From NCBI GenBank assembly GCA_014155875.1, contig JACEFZ010017421.1, positions 298,501 to 362,500 of the forward strand: a DNA stretch of 64,000 nucleotides, given 5' to 3'. Below, piece by piece: positions 10,600 through 21,474 of this stretch; the stretch's first letter is position 1; each line of letters starts with the position of its first letter. A program made the translations under genes and the position numbers. This DNA comes from Cepaea nemoralis (Eukaryota; Mollusca; Gastropoda; Stylommatophora; Helicidae). A model generated the notes under the pieces. The model searched no databases and was not told the origin of the DNA. It was given only the letters and a program-made list of their open reading frames with translations.

Positions 10600-10995
10600 T
10601 CCAACTTTCGCTTTAAAATTCCCCATTATTATCACAATTCTTTTATATTTCTTGTAGAAAAAGCTCTTGGATTTCGTCCTCTTCTGCTTCAGTTGGTGGT
10701 GCATAGATTTATGTAATTGTGGTGTTTCTTTTCTTTATTTTTAGTCTGATGGTAAGAAGTCGGTCCTTGACTGGATTATACATAAAAATTGCAGAGGAAA
10801 CTTTCTTTGTAAGGAGAAAACCAACTCAACTCAGTCCTCCTTTTTCTTTCCATGAATATCTAAATGTTTCTCCTATTTGTTTCACACCTATTTTCGGACA
10901 TTCCCAGTACGCCCATATTATTTCTGGATAATTTTCTGCTGACCACGATGAGTTTGTCCTGATGTAAAATTCTAAACTTTTCACGTTTCCATTCT
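10600..10995 (-). pseudogene. LINE endonuclease relic
   Basis: Minus-strand reading contains YNPVKDRLLTIRLK, then IYAPPTEAEEDEIQELF, the central AP-endonuclease part with its YAP motif. Several stops and frame breaks. Confidence 0.65.
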
Positions 10996-11264
10996 CAGTT
11001 TCTTCTTCAGCACAGGGACAGACCTGATCAAAGTATTGCAGTCAGGTTTATTGTTATACTGAGATATAGCAAGATCGAAGATAAGTTCAGTACAAGCTCG
11101 TAAATGTGTTAAAAATGAGTAAATGCACTTTCACTAGTAAGGTAAGGCGAGCGCGTCTTTTCTGAGTCAGCACCATGAGGTGCTTTGTCGACTGGCGTAG
11201 GCTATCATTCTTCTCTGCAGCATGCGAACTACAATAGCATGTCTCAAATATCGCTCGTTCTTAA

Positions 11265-11545
11265 ATATCCGGTGTGCTGATGCTGAGATTGCGTGTCAAA
11301 TCCCTACAACGGTCAGTTTGACTAAAATGTTAATTTCTCGTCCCTGACTTAGCGATGAAAATTACAAGTACGACAGGAGTTTCAGTGGTTTCATCTGATG
11401 GTGAGCGACATCGGTAATATGGGAAGCTAATCATCTGATGGTGAGCGACAATCGGTAATATGGGAAGCTAATCCACAAGCAAAATTCAGTCCAGTGCTAC
11501 TAGAAGTAGCGTTTATGGACTATGATCGAGTTCAAGGCAAGCAAG
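11265..11545 (+). mobile_element. SINE S2 copy with an internal tandem duplication
   Basis: Matches the S2 copy at 22741-22990 through AAATGTTAATTTCTCGTCCC and AAAATTCAGTCCAGTGCTAC. A 39-40 bp piece holding GGTGAGCGACATCGGTAATA is repeated in tandem at 11395-11473. Confidence 0.7.
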
Positions 11546-11869
11546 CGTCCAAAAAACATTATACCCTTCCATAACTAGACACAAGGTTGTCAAATATGTT
11601 CTTTCGCTATCTTCCCTAACCTCATTTTCTAAGAGTCTTTCCAGTTGTCACATTGTGTGAGAATACCTGTTGTCGTCATATAGGACAATACCTGTTGTCT
11701 TCTAATAATGTGGCCAACAAATTATAACTGTCTCTTTCAGATGTTTGTGATATGCTCTCTTGTTTGTGTCTAAATACATATAGAAATAGAAAATAAATAA
11801 ATAGAAAAATAATAGAAAATAAAGTTCGTTCGTTAGTTCGTTCGTTCGTTCATGTCTTCGCCTCTTTCA

Positions 11870-12745
11870 TATCAGTTAGATTACTCATCGTCGCTGCCTA
11901 ATGAATGTTCAGCATTCTTCTGTAAACCATACCTCTGCAGCTTCTAGGCATTTGTTGTTGTTGTTGTTGTTGTTGTTGTTCTTGTTTGTTTGTTTAATAA
12001 TTGCCCAGAATTCACTGCCATATGCTAGAAATGGTTCGATGTAACATGCAATAATTCCTTTTTATCATTTTCAATGATAGGAATTTATTATATAAGATGT
12101 TCTTAATTTTATCAAATGCAGTTTTTGCTTGTTTTATTATGATCTTTATCGCTTTGATACATCTTACATCTGATGTTATTCATATGCCTATATATTTGTA
12201 TTTCTACGCTTGGCCTACCTTAATACTTTGTTCTTTAACTTGTATAGTTAGGTATATTTAGTCACAAACTGTTTCTTTTATATTACCATTAACTTTATCT
12301 TTCTATTATTCTACAACCACTACATCTTTCATTTTCTTTAGCTCCTTCTGACTTGTTGATATTAAACGAGAATAATCTGGATAACGTTAGTTACTTATAT
12401 TCTGACCACCAGTCTCAATTCCTGACATATTTGCCGTGGATCATATTATCTAATCTCTGTGTAATGAATACAGATCTGGAAACAGTACCCATTCTAGTCT
12501 GACGCCCTTCTTTACACACTGAAATATTTCTCTCGTAGTTATTTATTCTTATAGCCGCTGTTTGCAGTCACCATATGCTCTTTATCATTTGCAGATTTTC
12601 GCCATCGGGATCGAATTGTTCTAATAGTTTGATTATTTCCACATGATTCACATTATCAAGCCTCTTTGTGTAGTCTATGACGCAAACGTACACATCTGTT
12701 TTTACTTCTATAGATCTGTTCAATAGCGTCAGGTCAATGTATATC
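11870..12745 (-). pseudogene. LINE-A-type RT relic
   Basis: Minus-strand readings include SIEVKTDVYVCVIDYTK (RT palm) at the high-coordinate end and ACYIEPFLAYGSEFWAI near 12020. Within the post-RT region a (TTG)n tract (11949-11984) expanded between the codons for KQ and LEAAEVWF. It shares its upstream neighbourhood with the second copy at 49131-49720. Many stops. Confidence 0.65.
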
Positions 12746-12843
12746 ATACTGTTTGTCCCATCTCTCTCTCTCTCTCTGCAAATTAAAAATTTTTATAATA
12801 CAATAATAATGTATATGACATATCATATTACATATTAACATAC

Positions 12844-13039
12844 ATTGGTAAAGAAAGCCACAGTTAGCAACCAAGACAGCAGTAATTGACTCTGATGCTC
12901 CATGCCCCGCAGTCTTTCGAGCAGACCGAAACATTTGGTTAACCTAACTTGATCTTCTGGTTTTGATGGATTTTCTTGGACAAGACGTCCATGATGTCTT
13001 TGCACTTTGGATGTGATATCCGTAAAAGAACCTGACATT
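12844..13039 (-). CDS. Exon-like ORF, 65 codons, unknown protein (copy 1)
   Basis: An acceptor (TTATTTATTTCAG) ends one base before ATG at 13038. The frame then runs 65 codons without a stop to a donor, ACCAAT before GTATGT at 12843, phase 0. The peptide starts MSGSFTDITSKVQ, has a polar KPEDQVR centre and GLLERLRGMEH, and ends in a hydrophobic LLLSWLLTVAFF, which could begin a membrane segment. Copy 2 (49909-50104) keeps the same start, length and splice borders, with 18 base and 13 residue differences by eye. That ratio looks close to neutral, so the exon may be dead or belong to a repeat. I do not recognise the protein. Confidence 0.45.
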
Positions 13040-13067
13040 CTGAAATAAATAATAGTAACATGATCAA

Positions 13068-13150
13068 CACGTGAGTGGCTGTAGCACAGTAGCTAGCACG
13101 CTTGCATTTCTACCCGTGGTTATGTGTTCGAATTTCCTCGTGGCGTGATT
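13068..13150 (+). mobile_element. tRNA-like SINE head S5 (copy 1)
   Basis: GTAGCACAGTAGCTAGCACGC resembles a tRNA D-arm with box A, and GTGTTCGAATTTCC resembles box B. It is the internal Pol III promoter of a SINE rather than a tRNA gene, since no acceptor stem pairs. Confidence 0.55.
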
Positions 13151-13189
13151 CTATGCTAAAATTGGGTTGAACTCCCAGGTTAGTTAGTT

Positions 13190-13400
13190 GCATATCCTTT
13201 AAACGACGTCGCAGTAAGCCCCATAATTTTTTGAATGTCTGTGATTTCTTGGCAAGTTTACGCTCAGCAGTTTGCCATTGCTTTCTGAACGGCCGTCACG
13301 CATGCGATTGTATGAAAACCAAATCGCCCACAGCTGTGTTTAGAACACAGTATGCGGGATTGCGATTTGGGTCCGTATTCCCTTCGCCACAGAGCCGACT
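13190..13400 (-). mobile_element. SINE S1 copy in the duplicated block
   Basis: Minus-strand match to S1: CAGAAAGCAATGGCAAACTG, the TTGCCAAGAAATCACAGACA core and a degenerate GATGTCC end. Shared with 50243-50485, so it predates the duplication. Confidence 0.7.
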
Positions 13401-13717
13401 CTCAGGTAGATCCAGCCTAAAGTAGGTTCCAGGAAATGTTCTTGGATGTTGAAGGCGGTCGGCGTGACACTGACCCCATCACCCTTGGAGAGCCGAATGG
13501 CTTATAGGAAAATATGGGGCTGGTTCCATGTAGACTGCCTGTGTGCTATCTGGGCTATAATGGAATAAAAAGATAGCAACACTCTAACCTATCAAGCATG
13601 CCGTATGAGGTATTGATGTGAGACTGGATACCTCATCCTCTGGAAAACTTTAGCTGCCAAAGTTCGATAATACATAATCAAGTCTAGAAAGGTATACGAG
13701 TGATTTTGTTGAGGGGA

Positions 13718-14075
13718 GATGAAGAAGAAGAAGAAGAAGAAGAAGAAGAAGAAGAAGAAGAAGAAGAAGAAGAAGAAGAAGAAGAAGAAGAAGAGAAGAA
13801 GAAGAAGAAGAAGAAGAAGAAGGAAGAGAAGATAGAAGAAGAAGAAGAAGAAGAAGAAGAAGAAGAAGAAGAAGAAGAAGAAGAAAGAAGAAGAAAGAAG
13901 CGAAGAAGAAGAAGAAGAAGAAGAAGAAGAAGAAGAAGAAGGATAAAGATGGAAGAAGAAGAAGGAACAAGAGGAAAGAAGAAAAAGAAGGAAGAAGAAG
14001 AATGAGGAAAGAAGAAGAAGGAAGAAGTAGAGGGAAGATGAATTAGGAAGAAGAAGGAAGAAGAAAAGGGATGAG
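13718..14075 (+). repeat. Expanded GAA/TTC microsatellite, ~350 bp
   Basis: Over 80 GAA units with scattered interruptions (GAGAAG, AAAG, GGAT). The matching place in copy 2 (~50820) holds only about four GAA units, so the expansion is specific to this copy. Open frames in it on both strands (poly-E, poly-S/poly-F) are artefacts. Confidence 0.97.
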
Positions 14076-14117
14076 ATAATTTTGAAGAGAAGTAAATGTA
14101 TTTCTATATAGTCTATT

Positions 14118-14365
14118 GCCGGTCTCTCTGGTCGAGGGGTTACAACACTTTCTCCGTAATCCCGTTTATCACGCAGAGTCTCCCAGCGAGAAGCTGGGAG
14201 CGGTTCGACCCCTGCTGGTGACTTGCGGGATAACTGAGCTGGCCGCTCAGAAAGCAATGGCAAACTACTGAGCGTAATCTTGCCAAGAAATCAACAGACA
14301 GCTGAAAGATGCTGCTGTTGACAGCGATGTCCTGTAAAGGATATGCGAATGTTAAAAAAAATAAA
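14118..14365 (+). mobile_element. SINE S1, best copy, with 10-bp TSD
   Basis: A 248-bp element flanked by ATAGTCTATT at 14108-14117 and 14366-14375. The tRNA-derived head has box A TGGTCGAGGGG (14129-14139) and box B GGTTCGACCCC (14202-14212). Between them lies a perfect 8-bp hairpin, CTCCCAGC-GAGAA-GCTGGGAG. The core AAAGCAATGGCAAACTACTG to GATGTCCTGTAAAGGATATG is shared by all S1 copies. It ends in an A-rich tail. It would be transcribed by RNA polymerase III and moved by a LINE. Its absence from duplicated copy 2 dates it after the duplication. Confidence 0.9.
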
Positions 14366-14495
14366 ATAGTCTATTATATTTAGTAATAGGTAATTAAAAG
14401 ATCCTTTCACACATGGTGCTAGACATATACCAGTCGGCACTCGGTATGTGATGTGGTCAGTATCACATCGACCGACATTACTTCATAGTACATTA

Positions 14496-15734
14496 TGGCA
14501 TCATCTCCTGTATAACATTCAGGTGGATTCTTCCCAATCAAATGCTTTGAGAAGGCGCATCCTCCCTCCTCTTCAACATGTAGGTATATGCCTGTATCTT
14601 ATTCATCTGTAAGATTCGTCATCATCGTACATCAAACACAATTAAGGAAACAAAACCATATAATTATAACATTCGTGATATGGAATACAGAGTGGCGTCA
14701 TGCGTCGAAGCACACTAAATTATCAATTAGTGTATGGGTTACCACTATCATCTTCGCCTCCGACAAACATGGCAGTATAGCATCAAATTGCCTACTATCA
14801 AGTGATTGATTGATTGATCATACTCATCTCAGTGTGTCACTTCTCCTCACCCAATCCACAATCATTCATCAGAAATGATAAACATACTTGCATGGATGAT
14901 TAACAGGCATAATTTATGTGACTCACAATCATTATGTTAAAAGATAAATTCACAGATTTAACACCAATGAAGTCACACATGAATCACCACATGAATTCCC
15001 CCATAGAACACACATGATTTTATGATAACCATAGGGAACTATTTAACATTTAATGTGTCCATGTACTGTTTCTATGATGAATTACAATAATTCCTCCTAC
15101 TAGTGATTGCACATTTAAGATAGTTTCTTACTACTAAACTAAGGATTCTAATCTTCTAAATCCAAAGTTAATCACAAACTCCTAAATCACTTCTGACATT
15201 AGCTTAACTGCTTAAGGAGTAAAATACACAACTTAGGCACAATGCTTAGGCTTTCATAGAAGCTGCATAACTAGAAGAAATCCCTCACTATGGTTTAACT
15301 TAGTGCACAGATTATCCATGAACTACGACATCTGAATATAGTGCTTAGTCTCTCTTGAACTAAGTTCTTAAGGACTAACCACATTTTTACAACACACCAA
15401 CTTACCATCTTCTGTGAAAGGAGCATAATTATCTTAATATTACAGTGTGCTTACGCATACGCAATCAGGTCTCAGGCTCCAGACTTAAGCTTTGATTGTC
15501 CCAGTTCTCTGGCTGCTTAATAGGCCGTCACTTCTCTTTCTTTTCCCCTAGTTCTTTAAACTTCAGATGAAGTATAACGTAGAGGATGCCTGGCCGTCAG
15601 TACCAATTGCCGTCTCCGATTGCTGCAGGATTTTGATTTTCACACACTGAATTTTTTCCGATCTTTCGGCATTTATTTTATTCCAGTCCGTCCCGGCATG
15701 GTCTCTGACGTCATGACCAATGGCATAGCTCCTT
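14496..15734. other. No recognised feature
   Basis: AT-rich (about 14.5-15.5 kb) with repeated short words such as CACATGAATTCC and CTTAGGC but no clear array, ORF or element end. Confidence 0.5.
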
Positions 15735-17865
15735 TTCGGCTATCATCATCATCATCAAGTGCCGTGCCGACTGGCGTAGGCGTTCATGGCTCTCCACAGA
15801 TCTCGGTCTTTGGTGTTCTGGATCAACTCTGCTGATGATATTCCTCCATGCCACCGTCTCAGTTCGTCTAGCATCATTTCTCTTGGTCTGCCTCTGCCTC
15901 TCTTTCCCTCGATCTTTCCAGTTGTCACGATGTTCTCTAATGCCTCTCTTCTCATCACATGACCAAAGAAAGATGTTTGTCTCTTTCTTATTGTTGTATA
16001 TAGTGTTCTAGTTTCATTAGCCTCTTTCAGGCAATCGTTGTTAGTTACTCTGGCAGTCCAAGGAATTCGCAACATTCATCTTAAAAACCACATCTCTGTT
16101 GCTTCTAAGTTCTTCCTAATTTGTTCATTTACATTCCAAGATTCGCTGCCATACAGCAAAACTGGTTCTATATAGCATTTTAGTACTCTCTTTCTTACAT
16201 TCATTGATAGCGACTTATTGCATAAGATACTCTTCATTTTCTGAAATGCTGTCTTTGCCTGCCCTATTCTGCTCTTAATCTCTTTTGTACATCTTCCATC
16301 TGATGTTATAAGTGCCCCTAGGTATTTAAAATTATCCACTTGGTTGAGAATTTCCCCTTCTATTTCTATGTCACATTTTGGTGTCCCCATTTTCTTTGAT
16401 ATCACCATTGTTACTGTTTTCTTGATATTCAAGGACAGTCCTTTCTGTGCACTCTCTGTTACTACACTGTCCAACAATTGTTGTAGGTCTGTTGCATTAT
16501 CCGCTACCAATACTGTGTCATCTGCATAGCGTATATTGTTTATATTATATCCTCCGATTAGTATTCCTGGCTTCTCTTTGATCTCTCTCATTATTACTTC
16601 GCTATACAGGGAGAAGAGATCGGGTGACAAGACACACCCCTGTCGTACTCCTAGCTTTATCTGTTCGTAACTACCCTCTTTATTTCCCATTTTAATTGCT
16701 GCTACTTGGTTCCAGTATATATTCTTTATTATTCTTAAATCTTTCCCATCAATGTTGATATCTTCCAACATTTTAATCAGCTCATCATGTTTTACTTTAT
16801 CAAATGCCTTAGTATAATCTATGAAGCATAAATATATGTCTCTCTGTTTCTCTATTGATCTTTCTATTAGTGTTCGTAATATATATATTGCATTGTTTGT
16901 ACCCTTTCCTTCCATAAAACCATACTGTTCTTCACTAATTTCCATTTTTATTTTCTTTCTTGTTCTTCTCATTATAATTCTGAGTAGAAGCTTAGTGACA
17001 TGGTTTATGAGGTTAATTGTACGAAAATCTTCGCATTCAATTGCTCCTGGTTTCTTTGGTATTGCTATAAATACAGATTGTAGCATATCGCTCGGTAAAT
17101 ATCCACTGTTGTAAATATCATTCAGCATTTTGGTTAATATATCTACCCCAAATTCTTCCAATACTTCTAATTATTCTACTGTGATTTCATCTGGCCCAGC
17201 TGTTTTTCCTTTCTTCATATGTTTCATAGCGTCAGCGACTTCTTCTTTTAGAATAGGTGGGCCTTCTAAGTTACTTTCTTCTGTTAATTCTTCCCTTTCT
17301 CCATTATATAATTCTCTTATATACTCATTCCACTTCTTCATTATAGCACCTTCCTCCAATAAAATCTGTCCTGTTTTTTATTTCAAACACCCTGTATTTA
17401 TTCTTATTTTTCTTCCTGTGAGCTCGCTGATTTGTCTGTGCATACTTTTTTGATCTTTAATGGAATTTAATTCAATTTTTCTGCATTGCTCGTTTAACCA
17501 ACTTTCTTTTGCCTTCACACATTTATCTCTTATTTCTTTATTTATCTTAGCATACTCTTGTTTGCCATTTTTATTCTGTTTCCTTTTGTCCATCATCCTT
17601 AAGATTTCTTCATTCATCCATTTTTCCTTAGCTTTTTGGCTTCTCTCCGGTAATATTTCTTTGCTAGTTTGATGAATGGATTCCCTTAACATTTCCCATT
17701 ATTCATCTATACTCTGTATTTTAGCTATTCCATTGTACCTATTTTTCACAGTCACTCTGTATTGTTCTTGAATTTCTTTATCTACTTTCAGAACCTCTTC
17801 ATTAAGTCTCAAGTTTTTAACCATTTTTTTCCTTCTCTTTAATCTTACTTTTATTTGTCCACATA
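15735..17865 (-). mobile_element. LINE-A, 5'-truncated, RT region
   Basis: The 3' end is marked by a (GAT)n tail at 15740-15757 on the minus strand. From there a single frame reads upstream to ~17860 through the C-terminal domain, full RT and the linker before it. The endonuclease is missing. It is the best-preserved member of the family; others lie at 19.4-20.4, 29.55-30.07, 51.4-53.4 kb and as 3' pieces at 22.2 and 61.6 kb. I cannot resolve the clade (RTE- or CR1-like) by eye. Confidence 0.85.
15755..17860 (-). pseudogene. LINE-A reverse transcriptase ORF with nonsense codons
   Basis: The frame carries the RT blocks GKTAGPDEITVE, then YGFMEGKGTNNAIY, IDYTKAFDKV, GVRQGCVLSPDLFSLY and the catalytic IRYADDTVLV (YADD at 16517-16528), followed by LLYGSESW, GHVMRREALENIVTTGKIEG and GRGRPREMM. 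Reading in one frame, in-frame stops fall at 16076-16078, 17171-17173, 17378-17380 and 17699-17701, with no frameshift seen between 15755 and 17800. All four look like single-base changes, so this copy died recently compared with its relatives. Function when intact: target-primed reverse transcription. Confidence 0.85.
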
Positions 17866-18204
17866 TCTACATTATTATTTAATCTACATAATTATTATCT
17901 TAATTTAATTATTATTAACACAAGTATCATTAACACAATTTTAATTTAATTATTATTAACACAACCATTATCTAATATACATAATGTACGATATTGTCGT
18001 TTCAGATCAAAATCAGCGCTCCGTTTTCAAATTCGGATGATGCAAATTTTATCTTTCGTCTTAACTATCGGGGCTAATTCCTTCCTTCTCCAAATTTGAA
18101 TCTGAGTATGATGGTGGTGGTTGTTGGCGCTGTTGCTAACTGGAGGGTAGTGCGTGTAAATTTAAACAGCCATGTGGCGGTTTGAAAGAGGTATACTACA
18201 TAGT
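17866..18204. other. AT-rich, no recognised feature
   Basis: ATTATTAACACAA-type repeats around 17880-17980, then unassigned sequence between LINE-A and an unrelated LINE endonuclease. Confidence 0.5.
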
Positions 18205-18950
18205 TAGTAAGAATGGCCGATGGTCACTGCAACCAAGTTTCTTCCCAACAATTCGTGTAATGTTCCACTCCAGGTCTGGTGAATGAAAAGCCAAGTCAGG
18301 TGTAGTTGTAGTGTGCCATGATCTTGAGTAGAAAGTATGTGGGTAGGATGGTTTGTTAATCAAGATGATCTATTCTCATCCTGCTAGTCTTTTAGCCTCT
18401 CTCTTCTCTGGTCCATGTGATCATAGCCCCAGCTCTGCGAGTGGCTGTTAAAGTCGCCACACGCAATCATTTTTTCTTTTAATGGTAGTGTATCCAGTGC
18501 CTGTGGACGGTCACTTGGACAGTAGTAATTGATCAGATGAAGGTCTGTATTGCCTGTCTTAAGTTTAAGTGTCTGATACTTAGACCCTTCCATTTAAACT
18601 TCAATTTGGGAAGCAGTGATGTTATATTTTTACAAGGGTCAGTATCCCACCCTTTCGCCTGTCCTTTCGATCAGATCGGTAACACTGGTAGCCACTGATT
18701 TTGAAGGCTATATTTTCCTTTAGGTGAGTTTCTTGCTAGCAACATACGCTTACTTTTTCTTGGTACAAGATGGTTTATAGTTTTTTGTTTTGTTTTTTTT
18801 TTTTTTTCTGACACCCTCCTCATTCCAGTGCATTAATTTTAGTCTTTGTTTGATATGACCAGACGCTCTATTTTCAGATTTCCTGGCTAAACAGGACATT
18901 TGAGAAGGACCTCCAGTAGCTGTGGTTGGACCCTTTTGAGGCATAGGGCC
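18205..18950 (-). pseudogene. I/jockey-type LINE endonuclease relic
   Basis: Minus-strand pieces in order: LKLMHWNEEGV (start of the AP-endonuclease fold), ETHLKENIAFKISGYQCYR with the ETHL metal-binding motif, RRKGGILTLVK, INYYCPSDRP, ACGDFNSHSQSWGYD (catalytic GDFN) and CSDHRPFLLT (SDH motif). At least four frame changes and a T/A-rich insert near 18780. It is a different family from LINE-A and likely the class with RNase H. Confidence 0.75.
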
Positions 18951-19399
18951 CGGCACTGCACCTGCCAGGAGGTCCAAAGCAGGGCGAGCACCATAACAGT
19001 TGGCAGTAGTCGAAATATTTCATGGCGTGATTGCGTAGCATCCTGATTTCTGTGGTGCGCCTCCTGGCTGGTTGCCTTCGTCTTCAGCACCTTTCCTTTA
19101 CTAGAGCAGACTGTGGACTTACTCGAGTTTAGATTGTAGGCACGCACACACGTGTCTGCTCATGCATGTACGTGCATACACATCTAGAGCGTTCTGGTTA
19201 TTTCTCGGCGCCAGTGACTCGCCGCCGCCCATTCTCCTGTTAGTTAAAACAGGTCTGCCACGAGAAGATCAGAAGTTGGACTTTTCATGTAGTGGTGATG
19301 AATGCACGAGCCATTGGGGTATTTATGCAAGGTTGGGTGCTCACCCCAACGCCCGCTACCGGCACATAACAGAAACATTTGGAACCCTTTTCATTTTCT
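18951..19399. other. No recognised feature
   Basis: Mixed sequence with no identifiable domain; a 123-codon open frame on the plus strand (19162-19533) runs into LINE and SINE sequence and is not credible. Confidence 0.45.
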
Positions 19400-19492
19400 T
19401 AAATGCCGCATCTGCTTGTCATATTCTGCTGTTAATCTCGGTTGTGTGTCTTCCATCTGACGTTAGAATTGTCACTAGGTATTTACATGTAT

Positions 19493-19751
19493 GGCTGGCT
19501 TCGTGGCTTAGAGGTTATGACTTTTCTCCGTAATCTCGTATACTCTCGTCGGTAACGTGATGACGGTTCAAATCAGCAGTGGTTCGAATCACATCGGTAA
19601 CTTACGGGGTATGTGAGCCGGCCGCTCAGAAAGCAATGGGAAACTACTGAGCGTAATCTTGCCAAGAGATCAACATACAGCTGAAAGATGCTGGTATTGA
19701 CAGCTAAGTCGTGTAAAAAGGATATGCTAAAAAAAAAAAAAAAAAAAAAAT
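19493..19751 (+). mobile_element. SINE S1 with 11-bp TSD
   Basis: Flanked by TTTACATGTAT at 19482-19492 and 19752-19762. It has the S1 head (GGCTTAGAGGTTATGACTT), box B GTGGTTCGAATC, the conserved AGAAAGCAATGGGAAACTAC core and a ~27-A tail. It lies inside LINE-A, so it is younger than that relic. Confidence 0.9.
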
Positions 19752-19944
19752 TTTACATGTATCCATTTGGTTAAGCATTTTACCTTCTATTGTTATTTCA
19801 CACTATTGTTGCACATCGTTTGCATTTTCCGCCATCAATACAGTGTTAATTGTATAATGTAGATTGTTTATATTATAACCTTTGATTAATATTCCTGGTA
19901 TCTCTTTGATCTCCCTCATTCTTACTTCGCTAGAGGGAGGGGGG

Positions 19945-19946
<2 letters not shown>

Positions 19947-20013
<67 letters not shown>
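19947..20013. repeat. (GA)n microsatellite
   Basis: About 33 GA units preceded by a G run, inside a LINE-A relic. Confidence 0.97.
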
Positions 20014-20018
<5 letters not shown>

Positions 20019-20500
20019 ATCCGGTGATAAAACACATCCTTGTCCAACTTGTAGCTTTATTTATTTGTAATTGCCCTCTTTATTTCCAATTTTAATTGCT
20101 GCTACATGTTTCCGGAAAATATTATTTATTATTCCGAGATCTTTCCCATCAACGTTGATATCTTAGAACAATTTAATCAGTTCATCATGTTTTACTTTAT
20201 CAAATACCTTCGTTTAATCTATAAAGCACAAACATATGGCTATGTCTATATTGATCTTTCTGTTAGTATTTGTAATCCGTAAATTGCGATTCTTGTACCT
20301 TATATTTTCACAAATCCATACTGTTTTTCACCAATTTCCATTTTTACAATATATCTTTATAAATATGTAGTCAGTTTGGTTTAGTATTGTCTTATCAAAG
20401 CTTTTCCATGTGTAAAGTGGTCTTTATGGGTTTAAGCAAGGTGCTTCCAATTATTATATCAGAATTATTATTATTTTAATTACAATTATTCATACCAGAA

Positions 20501-20573
20501 TACGATCAGCGTTGCCAGTAGTGGGTTGTGCTCAATATTTAAATCTCAAATCCCGAAACAACAAAATAAATCA
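20501..20573 (+). repeat. 73-bp direct repeat, left copy
   Basis: Starts TACGATCAGCGTTGCCAG and ends AACAAAATAAATCA; repeated at 20881-20953 with two differences by eye. The two copies flank a 307-bp insert. Far longer than an ordinary TSD. Confidence 0.9.
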
Positions 20574-20880
20574 GTTTGATTATTGCTCACTAGACTTTAG
20601 GCGGCCTGGTGTGCCTTGCCAGTGGGAGGACCTGGTCGTTTGGGTCCACATCGATTGACGGACGTCAATCGCGGCGATCGGACACATTTTGAGCTACGGC
20701 CTACGACGGGTGACGTTGTAATATTCTGTTGTGATAATTTGGCCATGTCCATCGTGTGCCGCGTGGTCTAGTATTTACACACCTGCTTCAGTGTTCCCGG
20801 GTTTGTTTCCGGTTCCGGTCAAGGATATGCACTACTGACGAACTCAAACGAGAGCGAAACTCGAGTATAGTGCTTCCACA
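20574..20880 (+). mobile_element. Insert between long direct repeats, with a tRNA-like part
   Basis: The 3' half reads GCGTGGTCTAGTATTTACAC and later GGGTTTGTTTCCGG, resembling box A and box B of tRNA-derived SINEs. The 5' half (20574-20720) is unrelated to anything else here. No terminal inverted repeats seen. It could be a SINE mobilised with long target repeats, or a product of local duplication followed by insertion. Confidence 0.45.
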
Positions 20881-20953
20881 TACGATCAGCGTTGGCAGTA
20901 GTGGTTTGTGCTCAATATTTAAATCTCAAATCCCGAAACAACAAAATAAATCA
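20881..20953 (+). repeat. 73-bp direct repeat, right copy
   Basis: Partner of 20501-20573. Confidence 0.9.
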
Positions 20954-21066
20954 ATTATTATATCATTTATGTTTACTCATTCTATTAGCTTCTCTCCTCT
21001 TTCTATCCTTACTCCTAAACCATAATCTGCCACTACATATTTCATTTTTCACTTTCTTACTTTCTT

Positions 21067-21330
21067 ACTGCTCTGTCGCGAAGGGGTTACTGACGCAGTT
21101 CGTAATCCCGCATACCGCGTTCAAAACACAGCTGGGGGGGGGGGGGGGGGATTAGCAGAAGACCGCCATTGCGCTGGGTTTCATACAATGGTATGATTGC
21201 CGGTTATTCAGAAAGCAATGACAACTCACTGTAAGTACATTTGCCAAGAAATCAAAAAACAGCCAAACAATAATGGGGTTGACTGTGACGTCATGTAATG
21301 AGTTTGCAACTGCTTGTTTCAAATAAAACT
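21067..21330 (+). mobile_element. SINE S1 copy with a G tract
   Basis: S1 head (GTCGCGAAGGGGTTACTGAC), an 18-G run at 21134-21150, then AGCAGACCGCCATTGCG, a middle module shared with the copy at 41842, and the S1 core. Confidence 0.75.
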
Positions 21331-21468
21331 TTAGCATTAAAATCTCCTTGTATTATTTTATTTCTAGTGATTTGATTTGAGACATCGCCATTTCTACTTC
21401 ATCATAAAAATGATGTATTTCTTCATCACTACTGCTAGTTGTTGGTGCGTATGCTTGAATAACATATG

Positions 21469-21474
<6 letters not shown>

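Larger units (their letters stand above)
12138..14495. repeat. Duplicated block, copy 1
   Basis: The same order of parts occurs at 49131-51000: decayed minus-strand LINE, CT run, exon-like ORF, tRNA-like SINE head S5, minus-strand SINE S1, a shared ~300 bp unique stretch, a GAA tract, and the start of S6. Identity by eye is ~90%. Copy 1 carries two extra pieces, the expanded GAA tract and the S1 insertion at 14118-14365. Confidence 0.85.
19400..20390 (-). pseudogene. LINE-A RT relic, split by SINE S1 and a GA expansion
   Basis: Matches LINE-A at 16260-16930 base for base over long stretches (for example the minus-strand equivalents of the cDNA-binding region TSDGR and of RYADD). It is split at 19493-19751 by SINE S1. 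At 19947-20013 a GA microsatellite grew from the GGGAGAAGAGAT word that LINE-A carries here unexpanded. Confidence 0.8.

Noticed and set aside
13592..14263. Long open frames rich in Glu, Ser, Phe or Leu on both strands
   Set aside because: They are translations of the GAA/TTC microsatellite; no domain and no start context.
20501..20953. LTRs of a tiny retroelement (TRIM)
   Set aside because: No TG...CA ends, primer site or polypurine tract.
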